A stretch of 64,000 nucleotides of DNA from Phytoseiulus persimilis (GCA_037576195.1 CM075101.1:20894001-20958000); one strand, 5' to 3'. Positions 12,001 through 24,454 are shown, numbered from the stretch's first letter. A program made the numbers and translations. Notes: generated by a model not told the origin, from the sequence alone.

Positions 12001-14698
12001 CTACAGTTTTCGAGTTGATCTCGTCTATCTGGGCGATGGAGGCAATTCCAGTTGGCAACATGTGACTGATCTCGAATCGAAAAAAGTTTACTCGTGGCGT
12101 GAAATCGAAGAGCAAGAGGTGACGTTTTCGTGTGAAAATTTTGACAAGCCCGGATTTTATCAGGTGAGAACTTTTGAAGCTCGTTCCCTTCTTCTCCCGA
12201 ACCGGAACCTGGTTTTTTCCCTCCAGCGGGGTTAGCGAAAAACTCAAAGAGACTCCTGTTTGAATTCGAAGGTGTCTCTCCGTTGCGAGGACTGCGAGCC
12301 TTGGCTCTCAGAAATTGCGAAAAGTCAACCAATTCAAGCGGCTTGGAGTGGGAAGTACCGGGTCAGCGTCGCTCAGCAATTCATCGGAACCTGTTTTGAT
12401 GGTATGCTTCTCGCTTCTTGAGAACGATGGTTCTCGCCGAAAATCCATTTCACGCGGAACTTTTTCTCACCCGAATATTCGCACGTCCTTGCGACCTAAC
12501 TGTCTCGATCTTCCGGCAGGAATCAACGTTGCATATCATTTCCCCGCTTGTACCGGTAATCAGGACAGGCTACGGGTTTACGGAATCAGCGACGAAAACG
12601 CCACAGAGAAGTATATCGTCGAGAAGCGTCTTTTCAGAGAGCGACACGCCATCACACTTGGTTGTCACTACTTCGACGGACCCTACGACAAATTCTGTTT
12701 CCACTACGTAACCGTGGCGCACAACCGCGCTGTGAACTCCGTCGACGTACACTGCCGGGCGGTGCGAGACGGTGGGTTTATTTCCGAGTTTCGCGCTCAA
12801 TGTCAGCATGCAGCTCGAGTCAGCATGCAGCGATTCGACGAGCACCGGAAAAATCTCGCCTTCCTGGGGATGTACGGGAACGGGGAGATATCGGAAGTTC
12901 ATATGGTCGGTCATCGCTCTCGTTGTGCAATCGGCTGAACTGCTATGAAGGTCCTCTCTTGCCATTCCAGACTCTTCCGAGTTCGGTATGTGGGACGAAT
13001 GGTCGTCGTGGACATTCTGCACGGGGAATTGTGGCCGCGGGACCCAAATGAGGCACCGCAATTGCTCCCAGAAGAAATGCAAAGGCGATCGAGTCGAATC
13101 GAGGGAGTGCGACCTGCCCGAAAGATGTCCGAGTACGACTGTCATACCACCCGATGTCAACCTGAACCAGGTCTGTGGGAACTCGGCGCAGATGGATTCG
13201 GTACATTCGTTCGAACGGAATTTTGTGGTCAACGATGTGTGTCAAACTTTGGCCTGATGTTCAGCGTTGGAGAAGATCCATTGATGCTGATTCCGCTTCT
13301 ATCCTCTCCAGGTGGCCACCTACTGCTCATGCGGTTGCGTGCTGGGCGTATTCAAGAACACGACAGTGTATTTTAAAGCGAGTGAGTGCAGCCGAAACGG
13401 GAGCCATACTTCGTGGCTGTTGAGACCCGTGTTCCACAACGCATCATCCATCATCGTACGGTTGAGCACGGCTAGGTTGGCCGATCGTGACAGTTTCTAC
13501 ATCGTTGTGAGAGACGGAATTGAACCTGATGGAGTCATGTTGGCGATGATCACGGGCGGCGACGAGCACAAACTGCCCATGGAGCTTCGTTCCATCTCCG
13601 GGCCCATTCGTGTTGACTTCGTTCAGCGCAACGCTGAAGTTTCCCCAGACGTCGATTTTCTCATGAGTTTCTACGAAGAGCTCCAGCCGCGCAAAGTCAG
13701 TGCACTGGCCCAGATAGGATTGTTGTACAAAATCAGCAGACTACCTTACCTTCACTTGGTCGCACTCCTGGTCGTGGGCTCGGTCCTCATCGTGACCGCG
13801 ACGTTATGTCTCGTGCACCGAGTGGCCCTGGGCAGGGCCATTTCGAAACAGAGAAGACCTTCAGTTTTCTCAATCCCTCCGGCAAGTGCAGAGGGCCAGG
13901 TGAGTGCAGCCGTCGAGAAATTCGCAGTTCGAGACGGAGACGACAATACCGCTCTCCTCGGTATCTGATCCGCGCGAAATTATTTCCTAGGCTGGAGCTG
14001 GGATCCGAGGTCCAGTGCCGCGAAGAACTAACCGTCTCCTTCGACACCTCTGCAGGGGCCAACGGATCTTCTTCTGTCCAGGGACTCGTTGGAGACCGTT
14101 CTGTCACCTAGTCCTCCGCCCACACCTACACCCACCGTGATTTCTGTTCCTTCGAGAGCAACGACGACACCGGTAACCACGAACACAGACGCAATACTCT
14201 CCTCAACAGGGTCGCCTCTGAAGACCAGCAAAAAGACTTCAGTTCTCGCATCGCTTGAAAGCCTCGCCGACATGAACAATTTAGTTCGCAAGAAGCTACG
14301 TAAGAAAAATCCGTCGAAACTTCAGAGACATTCTGTCATGTGCACGAGCTCGGAATTCGGCTCGACAAGCGGCACAGGTTCGTATTCCTGGTTTGCGGAA
14401 GCGTGTGAGACGTCGAATAGTATTGGCGACTCTACAATGTTCGTGAGCTCGGAGAATGATCCAACGCGTTTTGCTTTCAGATGGATTCGAATTCGATGCC
14501 TATGATTATGGCTGCGAAGATATACCGAACTCCTTCTTCAATTCTACGACTGTTGTTCTTCCCCCGTTTTTATCGGAGAGAGATCTCTGCATGTTCAAAC
14601 TCCCACCTTCGACTGTTGAAAATATCGAAGTTCAAGATCTCACTGACTCTGCGGAGACGCTAGCTCCTCTCGAAGAAGAAGAGTCAGCCGCAGCCTGA
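9099..14698 (+). CDS. THSD1-like thrombospondin type-1 transmembrane protein
   Basis: Eight exons splice in consistent phase: 9099-9360, 11995-12163, 12272-12401, 12520-12771, 12971-13236, 13312-13899, 14056-14377 and 14481-14698 (TGA stop). They encode about 735 residues. First come beta-sandwich segments with spaced cysteines (VIIPCGMIHRAGNYTLEL, EVTFSCENFDKPGFYQV, HAITLGCHYFDGPYDKFCF). Then come one TSP1 repeat (WDEWSSWTFC..CGRGTQ), a cysteine-containing, CUB-like module of about 150 residues, one membrane helix (VALLVVGSVLIVTATLCLV, near 13760-13820) and a Ser/Thr/Pro-rich cytoplasmic tail ending EEEESAAA. The order of beta-domains, TSP1, helix and tail matches vertebrate THSD1, which acts in cell adhesion; the CUB-like insert is not something I know from it. 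The start is missing. A likely preceding exon ends at 9009 (donor GTGTCA) and joins in phase, but no signal peptide was found. The first intron shown is 2634 bases, far longer than the others. The fifth exon's donor, GTGTGT, is weak. Confidence 0.72.
9361..11994 (+). other. long intron of the THSD1-like gene with coding-like segments
   Basis: Joining 9360 to 11995 keeps the frame exactly (a split Arg codon followed by Glu-Asn-Tyr), so this interval is read as an intron. It nevertheless holds plus-strand stretches with protein-like composition. One is open from a good acceptor at 9971 to a stop near 10195. Another, one frame over, runs to a TAA at 10319-10321 and is rich in Asp, Glu, Met and Phe. 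Others lie at about 10385-10553, 10643-10790 and 11780-11960. None connects to the flanking exons by phase. They could be a nested gene, alternative exons or a decayed insertion. I recognise no family. Confidence 0.35.
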
Positions 14699-14978
14699 AG
14701 CTCTAGGTAACTCTGAAACCAGATGGAACATGAATGAACAGTCAATCAAACGAACGAATTCGACTCTCACCTCGTCCTCGAATCAAACCGGGCGATGACA
14801 GACAGGATATCCCCCGTCGCACAAGAGGCACTTCAAAACAGCCCAATCAAACTGGTCTCATGGAACGATAACTTGAGAACTTGAGGCTTCAAACCTCCTT
14901 GATACAAAACTTGACTCTGTCCGCAAAGTTATATGATCATTAGCTGTACATACCGAACGTAACAATAATTTATTTGTA

Positions 14979-14984
14979 AATAAA
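14979..14984 (+). terminator. polyadenylation signal AATAAA
   Basis: This canonical hexamer lies about 280 bases after the TGA that ends the THSD1-like frame, a plausible 3' UTR length. Confidence 0.6.
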
Positions 14985-15661
14985 ACGAGAATTACTGCCC
15001 TTGCAACACGTCAACTCCTTGATGAACCAGTCCGATCCGTGCGGTCCAACGCAAGCTGTCTCAACTCGAGGTAAGCTTCTATGTACGCCCTAATCCATTC
15101 AGCGCCTGACACCAGAGAGGACTCCATTCTGAAGTCGACCTTAGGAGCGATTCTGTCAAATAGGTGATCTCGTCGCCCTGGCAGGTTCCCGTATGTCGTT
15201 TCGCGATGGGGCGACTTACTTCCCCGAATGGGACCAGAAATTGTGATTCTGCAAGAGAACCAAGACAGCTCGGGAACGAAAACATCGGATGCTAACGTAT
15301 GGGTAATTTATTTTGTTGTTCGGCGTACTCGAGATTGGGAGACGTAAATTGAATGCAACGGCATCCCATTGTCACTCGGCCGGGGCTAATCCGAGATCGC
15401 GGTTACCTTGGTTTCGAAATTGCTCACATACCCATCCACTTACGCTGTTGGAAGTTTCGCAGAACCCCAAAGAGTGTGAATTCACAATAGACTGACGGCA
15501 GGGATACCAATAACTGTATCGACTTGGCATCTCAAGCAAACAATTGATCATTTCGCACCGTTTTCTCGCTGCCACATTTGGCTTGCTCGATCAAAACACG
15601 CTAGCCTCGCTTCGGCTAACATCATCCGCGATCGACGAGGGCACGGGTTCATAAGAAAACT

Positions 15662-15982
15662 TCACTGCTTGGCGATCCGTAGATTCAGAGAATTAACGCA
15701 AGCGTTGCCATTTTGGTTCGAATAGTCCAACCTCGAAGCTGACACGCATCGGATACGTGATACCGAACTCAGTGGTGATATCAACTTGTGCGTTGAGATC
15801 TTCAAGAACGAATTGATAAAGAACACAGTGTCAAGAGTGAATTCCCTGTAGCGACTGCGTCGTTTTTCTCCGTTTGGTTCACTGATGTCAAATGAATATA
15901 AGTGGCCGTGCATTAGGCGATTCATATCGTTCCTCCATGGTAGCCAAACGAAGCCGACCTCGAGGTCGAGGCGAATCCAAGG
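15662..15982 (-). pseudogene. frame-broken coding remnant, unknown origin
   Basis: On the minus strand, an open frame begins after a stop at 15983-15985 with a well-composed segment (contains MNRLMHGHLYSFDISEP). Coding character then seems to pass to another minus frame near 15800-15835. That frame contains DITTEFGITYPMRVSFEVG and stops at 15693-15695. I see no splice sites that would join the two, so a frameshift in a decayed mobile or viral-like sequence, or a retained host pseudogene, is likelier than an intact gene. I do not recognise the family. Confidence 0.3.
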
Positions 15983-15985
15983 TCA

Positions 15986-17469
15986 AAGCAGTCTCGGTCA
16001 TGCAGTAATAAAGGCTCAACACTTCGCATCTCTACGCTCAACATCTTGTGCTTGACTCTATGCTCTGTGGACAATGTCGCTTTGATTCCCTGATTAGATC
16101 AACATTCGTGTATATTCCACAACCTAGACGGCAATCGATAATCGATCCCCCGTCAACAAATATGTATATGATGCGGCTGGAACGCTACACGTCATCATCA
16201 TACTTACTCAGTCAATCAGTCGTCGAGCACACATCAACTGCCCGCCTCTAAACTTCGCTCAGTCACTCATTTTGCTCAATACTATCAGTAATATCGAAGA
16301 AGCTGAGATGAGGGCGACGGAATTGACATCAAAAAGCTCGGAGGCTCTCCGATGAGAATTTTCACAACCGGTGCCGCGTTTGGAGAGCTACGCGAGATTC
16401 AACACGCTCCGGATCAGCACCACCAAGTCTGGAGTTACGCCACAAGACATTGTTGTCAAACTTGTTCCGTCGGAGTCTAAGTATCTCGAAGTACATTCAA
16501 GGAATTCGAAGGATGCGAATCAGGTGGACAATAACATGGAAGAGTATCAATGAAGACATCGACGAGCTCTACGGTATAAGGGAGCCGATGACGGCTTCGA
16601 GAAGTTTCGACTTGTCAGCTCCTTCACGCAAACGAGAGCTGCGATGCCCTGACCGTCAATGACTGTATGTATAGCGCATCGAGATTCACAACCTAGGCGT
16701 CACAATGGTCACAATCAAGCACGCTCTCCGTTCCGCTCTGGAATATGATTATTAAGCATCGTCCAAGTGTAAAAATCGTTCAAGAGACTCCTTCCAGAAT
16801 GAAAATCCATCGAAGTGAGCTTGTTCGTTCTAAATGCATCAAACAATGTCACTGAGCCGCACCTCGCGGCGAGCATCGTCAAAATCACAATTCCGCGCGT
16901 AAAGTGCGCGGGCTTTGCCGCAAGCGAAAAACTCCCGATTTCCAACGCCTGCCGAATGATTACCCCCAGGCTAAGAGGTCAACACTCGGTCAGAGGCTAC
17001 ACAACCTCCCCCGAATCACAACGTTAATCAGACCGACACTCGATTTATCGTCTGCAGAAGTTAATGTTCGTTGCCACGACAAGATTGGGAAATATTCCTT
17101 TGGAGACGCCACCAACTTGGAACGCGACGCCGTCTTGAAATTCATGTGGAGGTTATTCACACAGCGATCAATTTCTGCGCGTCGGAGTCGGCTCTCGTCA
17201 GCTCATACGAAATACGTGTACAATGCCGATTTGCCGTAGACGCCTGTAATTTGAGTATGCTCCGCCTCTCCTACAAGAAACTCTATCGACCGAAACAAGG
17301 GATGTTTCCTCTCATGACAATCTCAATAACAACTGGGTGATAATCCGAGGCAGCTTTTCAAGTCGCGGGACAAACTCTGGGTCTTCTCTAGATCAGGCAG
17401 AACTTATCCCATCTCGCTTAGCACGGAATCGTTAGCCATTCCCTCATTGAGGGAACCGGTCGTTGCTGA
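15986..17469. other. stretch without a recognised gene
   Basis: There are plus-strand open frames at 16371-16553, 16450-16662 and 16904-17239, the first two overlapping in different frames. The pattern is compatible with more of a decayed element, but no splice chain or family is evident. The right end abuts the stop codon of the minus-strand ATPase subunit gene. Confidence 0.4.
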
Positions 17470-18874
17470 TTATTCGATCACTAGGTTGAAATGTACTTGT
17501 CGTCTGTCCCAAAAGTTGACGGAATCTGTTGATGAGTTGGACCTGAACGAAGGATCTGAAGACATCGAGTCGATATTGCAGCTGATCCCAATGCTGACAC
17601 CAAACACGGGTTGCGTGAATCTTATTGCCACGAGCGGTGCCATGTACGGAGGACTCGGTCCAGCTGGGAAGAAGGCCAACTGGAATCATGGTTCATGATT
17701 GAGTGATGTGCGGAGCAATGAGCCCCTCTTTCCCGCTTCTGGAAGTGAAACTCTCGATCGTGGTGAAGTTACTTCAATACGACCATCGTTTCAAGACGCC
17801 CGACTCACTTTGAATCCCGCATCCGGTGTGTAGATGATGGCTCCCAAGTTATCTTGGTCCTGAGCCGTATTCCCGGAGCATTCCAAGGAAACAATATCTG
17901 ACCGATCAGCCACTTTGGGATGGAAGTTCGGATCAGCTGAGAATTGCAGGAATATGCACGGGTTCCCCTTATCGTAACCGTAATTAGTTTCACGGCTGCA
18001 CTCTCTGTGGAAGATACAAGGGCACTTTGAAATCCGGGATGTTTTTTCCGGCCCGGTACCTCCAACCTGATGAAAGCTTCAAAGAAGACGGACCAAGATT
18101 CTGCTGGTCTTATATCGTTCCCCTCCGCGGAGTATCCCCGAAGCTTGAGAGGCACTGATTGAGAGATTCGAAAAATCTTCAAAAGTTCACATACCTGTCC
18201 AGCTGTCGGATGTCGAAGATACATTGTTTCGTTGGATCATCTGCAGTCTCAGGTTGGCCTCGGACGCGCCTCGGGCTCGATCTACAGTCAGTGAGGTTGG
18301 GGTTTGCCAGCGCTGTTTCGAGGTTGTAATGTTCAAGCATGTCATCAATTTCTTGGACCATGTGCCTCCAGTCCAAGGGATCGCCAACACGCGCCCCGTG
18401 TCTGCAATTTGCGGAGTTATTCGTAGAGTTCGTTCAGTCTACTTCCTCAGGAGATCCGGGTGATCTGGAGACATTGAGCAGGGAGAGAGAGAGAGAGAAT
18501 ATCGAAAATTACCAACCTGAAGTGAATTCGTAGTTGGCTCCCTTTCGGGGAGGGATAAACATTCAGCAAACGATCAACGCTTCTGTAGTTGTGATATTCC
18601 AAAAGTTCGGCGCCTCCTAAGAAAAACCAGAACACAACAGCCAGCAAGCCAACGACTAAGATGCTTCCCACGGTGACCGTCGCGCACGTCCGAACAGGGT
18701 GTGCACAAAACGTCCTTGGCGGCCGATTCTGCCAGGAATCTAAGAGTTCGAGGCCCACGCATGGGGGTGTCACCTACAAGTGATAAGAATGAGTAGCAGG
18801 AGCCGTGATCCCTCTGTTTTTTTGGCGATGACCGATTCCATAACGAAACTTGAAGACACGCCGACTCTGTTACC
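17470..18874 (-). CDS. Na+/K+-ATPase beta subunit
   Basis: Five minus-strand exons join in phase: one ending at 18874 (start unresolved), then 18773-18517, 18401-18195, 18004-17809 and 17679-17470, with a TAA stop. The protein is a type II membrane protein: a short cytoplasmic N-terminus, one helix (TVTVGSILVVGLLAVVFWFF) and a large ectodomain. Diagnostic beta-subunit features are CIFDIRQLDR, then NYGYDKGNPCIFLQF (the conserved YGY..G.PC motif), LECSGN, IIYTPDAGF and the C-terminal YMAPLVAIRF strand. Paired cysteines match the family's disulfides. In the family, beta chaperones the catalytic alpha subunit to the plasma membrane and affects K+ affinity. Length from the last N-terminal exon onward is close to the usual 300-320 residues. 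The start codon is unresolved: the N-terminal exon is open upstream to about 19374, and only its last 29 or so residues look like beta subunit. The stretch around the helix is divergent. The (GA)n run at 18483-18498 is intronic. Confidence 0.92.
18483..18498. repeat. (GA)n microsatellite
   Basis: Eight GA units inside an intron of the Na+/K+-ATPase beta gene, 19 bases from the donor of the exon at 18517. No function is implied. Confidence 0.9.
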
Positions 18875-19663
18875 TTAAAAGGATCGTTGTCTCCTGAGGG
18901 ATAAGGGTCTGATGGAGTCCTGCCAATTTCTTCGATGACGTCGATTGAAGCTGCCAGGGAGTTGCTACGCTGCCTGTTGTTTGCTCTTGTTTGCCAAAAA
19001 CAGGGTGTCGCCGTGTCCACGTCCCAGAATTGCCATCGGTCCCACGAACCTGCTGAGCAAACACCGGAATGGCCTTCTGAGATTATTACTGTATCCGTCG
19101 CGTGCCATAGTTCACAACTGCGTATGTTTCCGCAGGCACACATTGAGAAGCTCGGACGACACAGGCAGACGAAACTCATGTAGTTCGGTTCCTTCTTCAA
19201 ATATTTCAGACTCAATCGACCACGCGACCGGTCTACAACCAGTGATTCCACCGAAAACATCATCCAGGGAGAGAGCTTTGATGGAAAAGCTCTCATGAAA
19301 CAAAAGCGACATAAATTATTTCTAGATCTCAGCTCGGTAAACGGCTCAATTTTCTTCCCCAAAATATCCTCCACACTCTCAGCTTCTCGATGGGATGGAG
19401 AATGCCGGTTTCCGTCGTCCTAAGAATACTCGAGTTTTCGCGGATTGTATGTATATACTCGTGTTTCAAACTGCAATCGGTCGACTTCGGTTCCGAATGC
19501 GCTCTCATTCCGGATTTTGCGATCGGGGTACTCTCCGCGGGCCTCAGCTAACTCATGAGCTGCGAAATGGTCGGACATTCAGATGGTTTCGTCCTCCAAC
19601 TGCCGGCGTGAGAGTGTCGCACTACCCGTACTCCACGACGCTGACACCCGTGCCCAATCACAC

Positions 19664-20230
19664 CTGTATTGTGCGTATTCGATGAGGACGGCAGATGGCT
19701 CGAGGTGCGTAGCGACGAATGGTTATGGTGTTGAGTTGTCGTAGACGAGCCGGAGTTTGATTTCGTCGGTTTGTGGACGGGCGCCGTCGGCACCGTGCGA
19801 CCCGCTTCATGGTGAGAGAATGTCCGGAGCTCCACATCGGCGTTCCACCGGCTGGCCTCGCGTTGTCTCGATGAGTGCGGGGGCGCCCAGTCTCTATGGG
19901 ACAACCCGTATCCGGCTGCCCCACCTATACCAGAGAAATAAAGTAGTTAGAGAAAGTAGTGGGATACCACCATAGGAGAGACGGTATCGCGGCGACGGCC
20001 GTAGTAGAAAACCAGAGTCAATGCCTCCTATCCCATCACTTCGCTCCGTAATCCGACTGATATGAAGGCGATCCCGCCACAATTCGCCCGATCGATCAGG
20101 TGCTCCATTATCTCGATCGGAAGAGTTTCGCACGAACGGAAAATGAGCGGAGGCGAGGGCTGTGAATGCGCGCTGTCGGTAGCTATCTGCCTCGTCGCAT
20201 GGGGTGCTCCGTAAAAGCCGAGTTCCAACT
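19664..20230 (-). CDS. possible two-exon fragment, unknown product
   Basis: Two minus-strand exon candidates join in phase 0. The first, 20230-20040, has acceptor ttactcag, donor GTGATG and includes FRSCETLPIEIMEHLIDRA. The second, 19915-19664, has acceptor ggggcag, donor GTGTGA and is rich in Arg and Pro. A second reading of the same exon is His/Ser-rich, so its frame is not certain. No domain is recognised. The fragment lies upstream of the ATPase subunit gene on the same strand and could be its own gene or an unrelated chance chain. Confidence 0.28.
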
Positions 20231-20249
20231 CTGAGTAATTCGAGATCGT

Positions 20250-22740
20250 GCCGTTCTGTGTGATACGACCAGCGCGGGATGACGCTCAAAGGAACGGTGG
20301 CTGGGCTCCGAATGTCTATTTTTACATCAAATGAATATGGAAGCGGTCACGTTGCCGTGTTTCGTCCGCCACAGTTTGTGAAATGGACATGCCAGCCAGA
20401 CGCGGTATGTTGACCGAATTTCCTTCTCGAGCGGTAAGCCCGGACAACGAGTTACCAGGTGCCGCGCAAGGAGTGGAGAGTGCGGTGGGTTCCTTGGCGG
20501 AATAAATCCTTGGAGGAGCTAGGCTCATGCGAAATTGGATGCGCTAAGTTGGGGCCAAGAGCTTCATTCATATATACACTCTAGTTCAATCTTGGATGTC
20601 GAGCAGTGAGCTCTCTCTCTAGTTTGAGTTTCCTCGAGCCGCATTCCGCTAGGAACGAGGGCATGTTCCAGAACCGATAGTCTCATGAGCCGGAGTGTTC
20701 GCTGCTGTTTTGTTGAATGTTGCGCACGAATTCGCATGAGCGCTTTTTCAGGTCGACGTAGACCACGCATCATTTTCGGTCAAATTGGCCCTGCTCTACC
20801 CGAAGGGATAGCAGCAGCTCGCATCGACTCCAACGCCAACTGGATTCATTTGTATCTAGAAAATCAGTTGGGCATTGATTCCGATCATAATTTCGGATTC
20901 GCCCCAAGCTCGAGACCTGAAAATCCGTGAACCGCAACCGGACTGGGGAGGGTCTCGGATGAGAGACCCAGATAGCCTCGCGAGGCTGAAAAGGGATGCG
21001 GAACTCTGGGTAGAAATGCTCCGGTCGTCCGTACGTGCATGAACGAGGATAATCGAGAGTACGCAGCACCACGGTCACGATACGTGCTTGCCCGACGGAT
21101 CGCGCGTGCTGTATCGTTTTCGCAAACCAATCTCAGATTTCGTCGGAGATCTAATCGCCTGAGCCCCGTTGGATCCTTTCCTGTTGCATCAGTGAATCGC
21201 CTACCTTCGATTGTAGCGGTTTGATGAAGATTTCCACGCTCACTCAAACTATCGAAACCGTCCTGGTCGGATCGCCACTGTTACGAGGCGTTCTCAAAAC
21301 ATCTTCGGACTCGTGGGCGAGCGACAAACAAAATCTTGCCGGAGATGTGGTTGAGAAGACTGCAGTGCTCCCACGGTTCAGGAGGTACGGAGTGTTGAGC
21401 ACCTCTATACAACGACCGAGCACCTCACGCGCGCTTCCTTCACGGAGTGGTGGCATCGAGGGAACAGTGCGCCATTTTGAGATTGTATAACACAACCAAC
21501 ACTGGATTCTGCCTCCGGCCCGGAGAGTGCGTCTCTTCGCCTCCCTACTCTCCGCTGGCGCGGCCGCAGCTGCTGCCCTTACGTTGTTCCCTTTCCACAG
21601 ATCCCCATTCAATTGACGTCGTCTGTCCTGATGCTTCCACGCTTCGAACCACGCAGGAAGGCGCGCCCGTTGTTTCAGGAGAGCTCTGATCTCAAGAGCT
21701 CCAGCGTCAGACATCCATTGCGGTTTGAAATCTGGACTCCGAATGATTCGTGTAGCGCCCGGGCTCAAAGAGGGCGGCGCTCACGGTAATTCTGGCAGAA
21801 TCCCGTGGATTATGAGCCTCACAGTGAGCGAGTGATGAGAGGAGCCGAGTTTGCGCAGGTTTCACGCTCAGGTCTCCGCGACAATGCAACGGGGAAGCCG
21901 GCCGCAGATACACTTTCAGACAGGACGGTACAAAGCCGGAACCGTGCCTGCATGGGTGGAATCCGAAGATGAATTTCCAAGCTGGCTGTCTTAGAGTCTC
22001 GATCTGAGCGTATCGGAAATCTGTGGAAGACTCTGACGCGCAGAGCTCACGCCAGGGGACGGTGTGTTGAAGACCGGGACAGACCGGTCACGGAATATTA
22101 TCTGCTTGAGATGACATCGAGGTTCGAGTGATGATTCCCTGATCAGTTCCCTAACCGTCTCTGCGACGTCGAGTACTGGATCACCCCTGACGAAGACCCC
22201 TCACTACCGATACCTCCAGTGGAATTATATTCGTGCACAACAGCCGAATTCGTCGATGTGGTTTTCACATCCATATCTGGCCAGGGCATCGTCATGATAA
22301 TTTTTTTGTGAAGGCAAAACTCCGGCTCCAAGAGCTTGGGCAAGAGAAACAAAGTGGATTTTTACGGCGAGAGCTCGTTGAGATTTTAGAGTGATGGAGG
22401 TCTCAGCTCTGGCGTTGACAATGATTGAGGTGTGATCAATGTTTATGTCCCCGGAACATCCGGAGAAAATGAAAACCTGCATGCATACTATTCCCCGTGT
22501 CCAGGAAACCGGAAGTAACGAACTCCTCGTTGTCATTGTATTGCTAGGGTACGCTCTATCTACCTCGCAACGGATGCTCGATTCACGAACTGGAGAGCTA
22601 CCGAACAGCGAAGTTCGTACCTTGGCGTATGTCTAGGTGAGGCAGTCGCCCTTCACACTCCCACCTAATTTCATTACTTCGACTGTTTCAAGGTTTTCTT
22701 CGTGAGCACAACGTCGATCGTGCTCTCGATTTCGCCACAA
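20250..22740. other. stretch with competing open frames, no gene resolved
   Basis: Protein-like frames occur on both strands, for example minus 21244-21768 (174 codons), plus 21221-21490, minus 20885-21247 and minus 22225-22500. The last follows a good acceptor and contains VFIFSGCSGDINIDHTSII. I could not connect them by splice phase or assign a family. At least one minus-strand gene probably lies here. Confidence 0.35.
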
Positions 22741-22745
22741 CGATA

Positions 22746-23064
22746 TCAATCGTGGTGAACCGCGAATGTAAATGAATGTCTGCCGCACGTTGCTCCGAGC
22801 TCATGAGCTTTCCCAACCCAGAGCCACTCCTCAGCTTCCGGCCTCCAGCTCGGTGGTCCGCACGGCGGGATACGAGTCCGACTCAGTAACGCTGTTCTCC
22901 CCTTCAGCATCGAGAACGGAAAGACGGGGGGAGCGAGCTCGAATCCGCAATGTGAAATTCCACAGCGAGGTCTCACCGACCACGGATTCGTGATACGAGC
23001 TCGGAAAAGATGTTCCGGCGCAAGCGGGAATACGCGAATTTGCAGTGAGTTCCATCGTGGTTTT
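22746..23064 (-). CDS. possible 3' exons of an unknown gene
   Basis: Two minus-strand exons join in phase 0. The first, about 23064-22977, contains NSLQIRVFPLAPEHLFRARI and has a strong GTGAGA donor. The second, 22901-22746, contains EEWLWVGKAHELG and ends at a TGA stop. The composition, with hydrophobic alternation and paired cysteines, looks like a folded extracellular or beta-rich domain. The upstream part is unresolved and I do not recognise the family. Confidence 0.33.
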
Positions 23065-23344
23065 CTTGAATGATGGTGTTGGGAGCGGGCGGCAAATCCC
23101 GACCGACTCCAACCAATTGCAAGCAACGGTCTCCGACGCAGGAAATCCATCTGAATAAGTGTGGAACGTGCTATCCTATTGCCTCCATCCTTATTCACGT
23201 ATGAACTTCCAATCCAAGGGGCGAACTGGATCTGGAGTCGTGGAGGAAGCTCAAGCCGTGAAACCCTCGACGAGTGTCATGTCAGCCGCTGCAGGCTTCC
23301 TACCAAACTTGTGGCAACCAGTGGTTTCGTTCGATGAGCAATGA

Positions 23345-24440
23345 GAGGACGCGGAAGGAGAAGAATGGAAGTGTGCCACCTTGCTTCGGGCCCTCCTCAT
23401 TATTTTGTTTCTGGAACAATGCACCATCGCGGGTTTGAAAAAATGAGTCGCGCGGAGACGTAGGGAACGTCCGTATACTGGACTCTACTCCGTATACTGG
23501 AGAACTTTTCCGGTCACGAAGGCGCGATCAGATCACAAGTACACGAACACCTCATCCGAACTCGCGGCACGCGAGCCATCCCGAAGCTAGGAGGTAAGCG
23601 AGTCGTGGATATATCGCTTCCTCATCCTTTCCTCATGGAATAGAATTAGGAGAACTCGGGGTCTCCTCCGAGTTCGTCGGTGTGCTCAAGTAACGTGACC
23701 GTTGTGTTTCCCAAAGTCACTGAGCAGCTCGGTCGGAGGCACGAAGTCGACCATGCACATGACCATGCATCCATCTATCTTGTACGTACAGGGGCGGATA
23801 GATCTACAAGATAATCAGGAGCGGCCCAACGGTCTCGTTTTGAAATCGGAGGTTTCGAGCTCGGAATCATTTAACGACTTCTCTTCCAAACTCGTCAAGC
23901 TCGAATGCTCCCGCGCAGCCATGGACCGAACGAGTCCGTTATGTCCAAGCAATGGTCTCCCTCTCTACCACTCATTCATTGTCCGGGTCATTGTCCACCT
24001 ATACGCTGCGCAAACTAAGCCAGACGCTCCATGTGCATTTTAGGACTCATCACAGGAACCTTGGGGGGATGCGCACTCTTCACCAGGAAACGGATCCCCG
24101 AAAGTTCGATTCCACGGGAAGAATAGTGAATGAGAGTTATTTTTTCGAAATCAAATTGAAGGCGATTTCGTCATGCAGAGATCTTAGCGAACACTTCCCC
24201 GTTTTCACTGAGACATCCAACGCCGACTCATGCCACGTCAGTGGCATGACGATAAACCCACGGACAACCTCCAACTCGCTCATCCCTCTGAGCGTTTCTC
24301 ACCCTGAAAGTGGAGAGAATATACAACCCGAATAGGTGGGGCCGCTTGCGGCTGGAAACTCGACGTTGGAGGTTCTCCTAGCTTCCGGGAAGTGCCATGG
24401 GCTGGAACTGATTTGTGGTTGTCGGCACGATTTGCACTGT
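23345..24440. other. stretch without a recognised gene
   Basis: A plus-strand frame at 23952-24335 looks protein-like in its second half (includes GRIVNESYFFEIKLKAISS). It ends just before the hAT-type element and has no traceable splice partners. A short imperfect tandem duplication (CCGTATACTGGA twice) occurs at about 23471-23504. Nothing else is recognised. Confidence 0.35.
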
Positions 24441-24454
24441 TGAACGTTCTAGAA

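Noticed and set aside
18574-19374. A single 266-codon minus-strand open frame as one protein.
   Set aside because: Its downstream part reads through the ATPase subunit's intron and membrane exon in the wrong frame. The spliced model explains the conserved residues instead.
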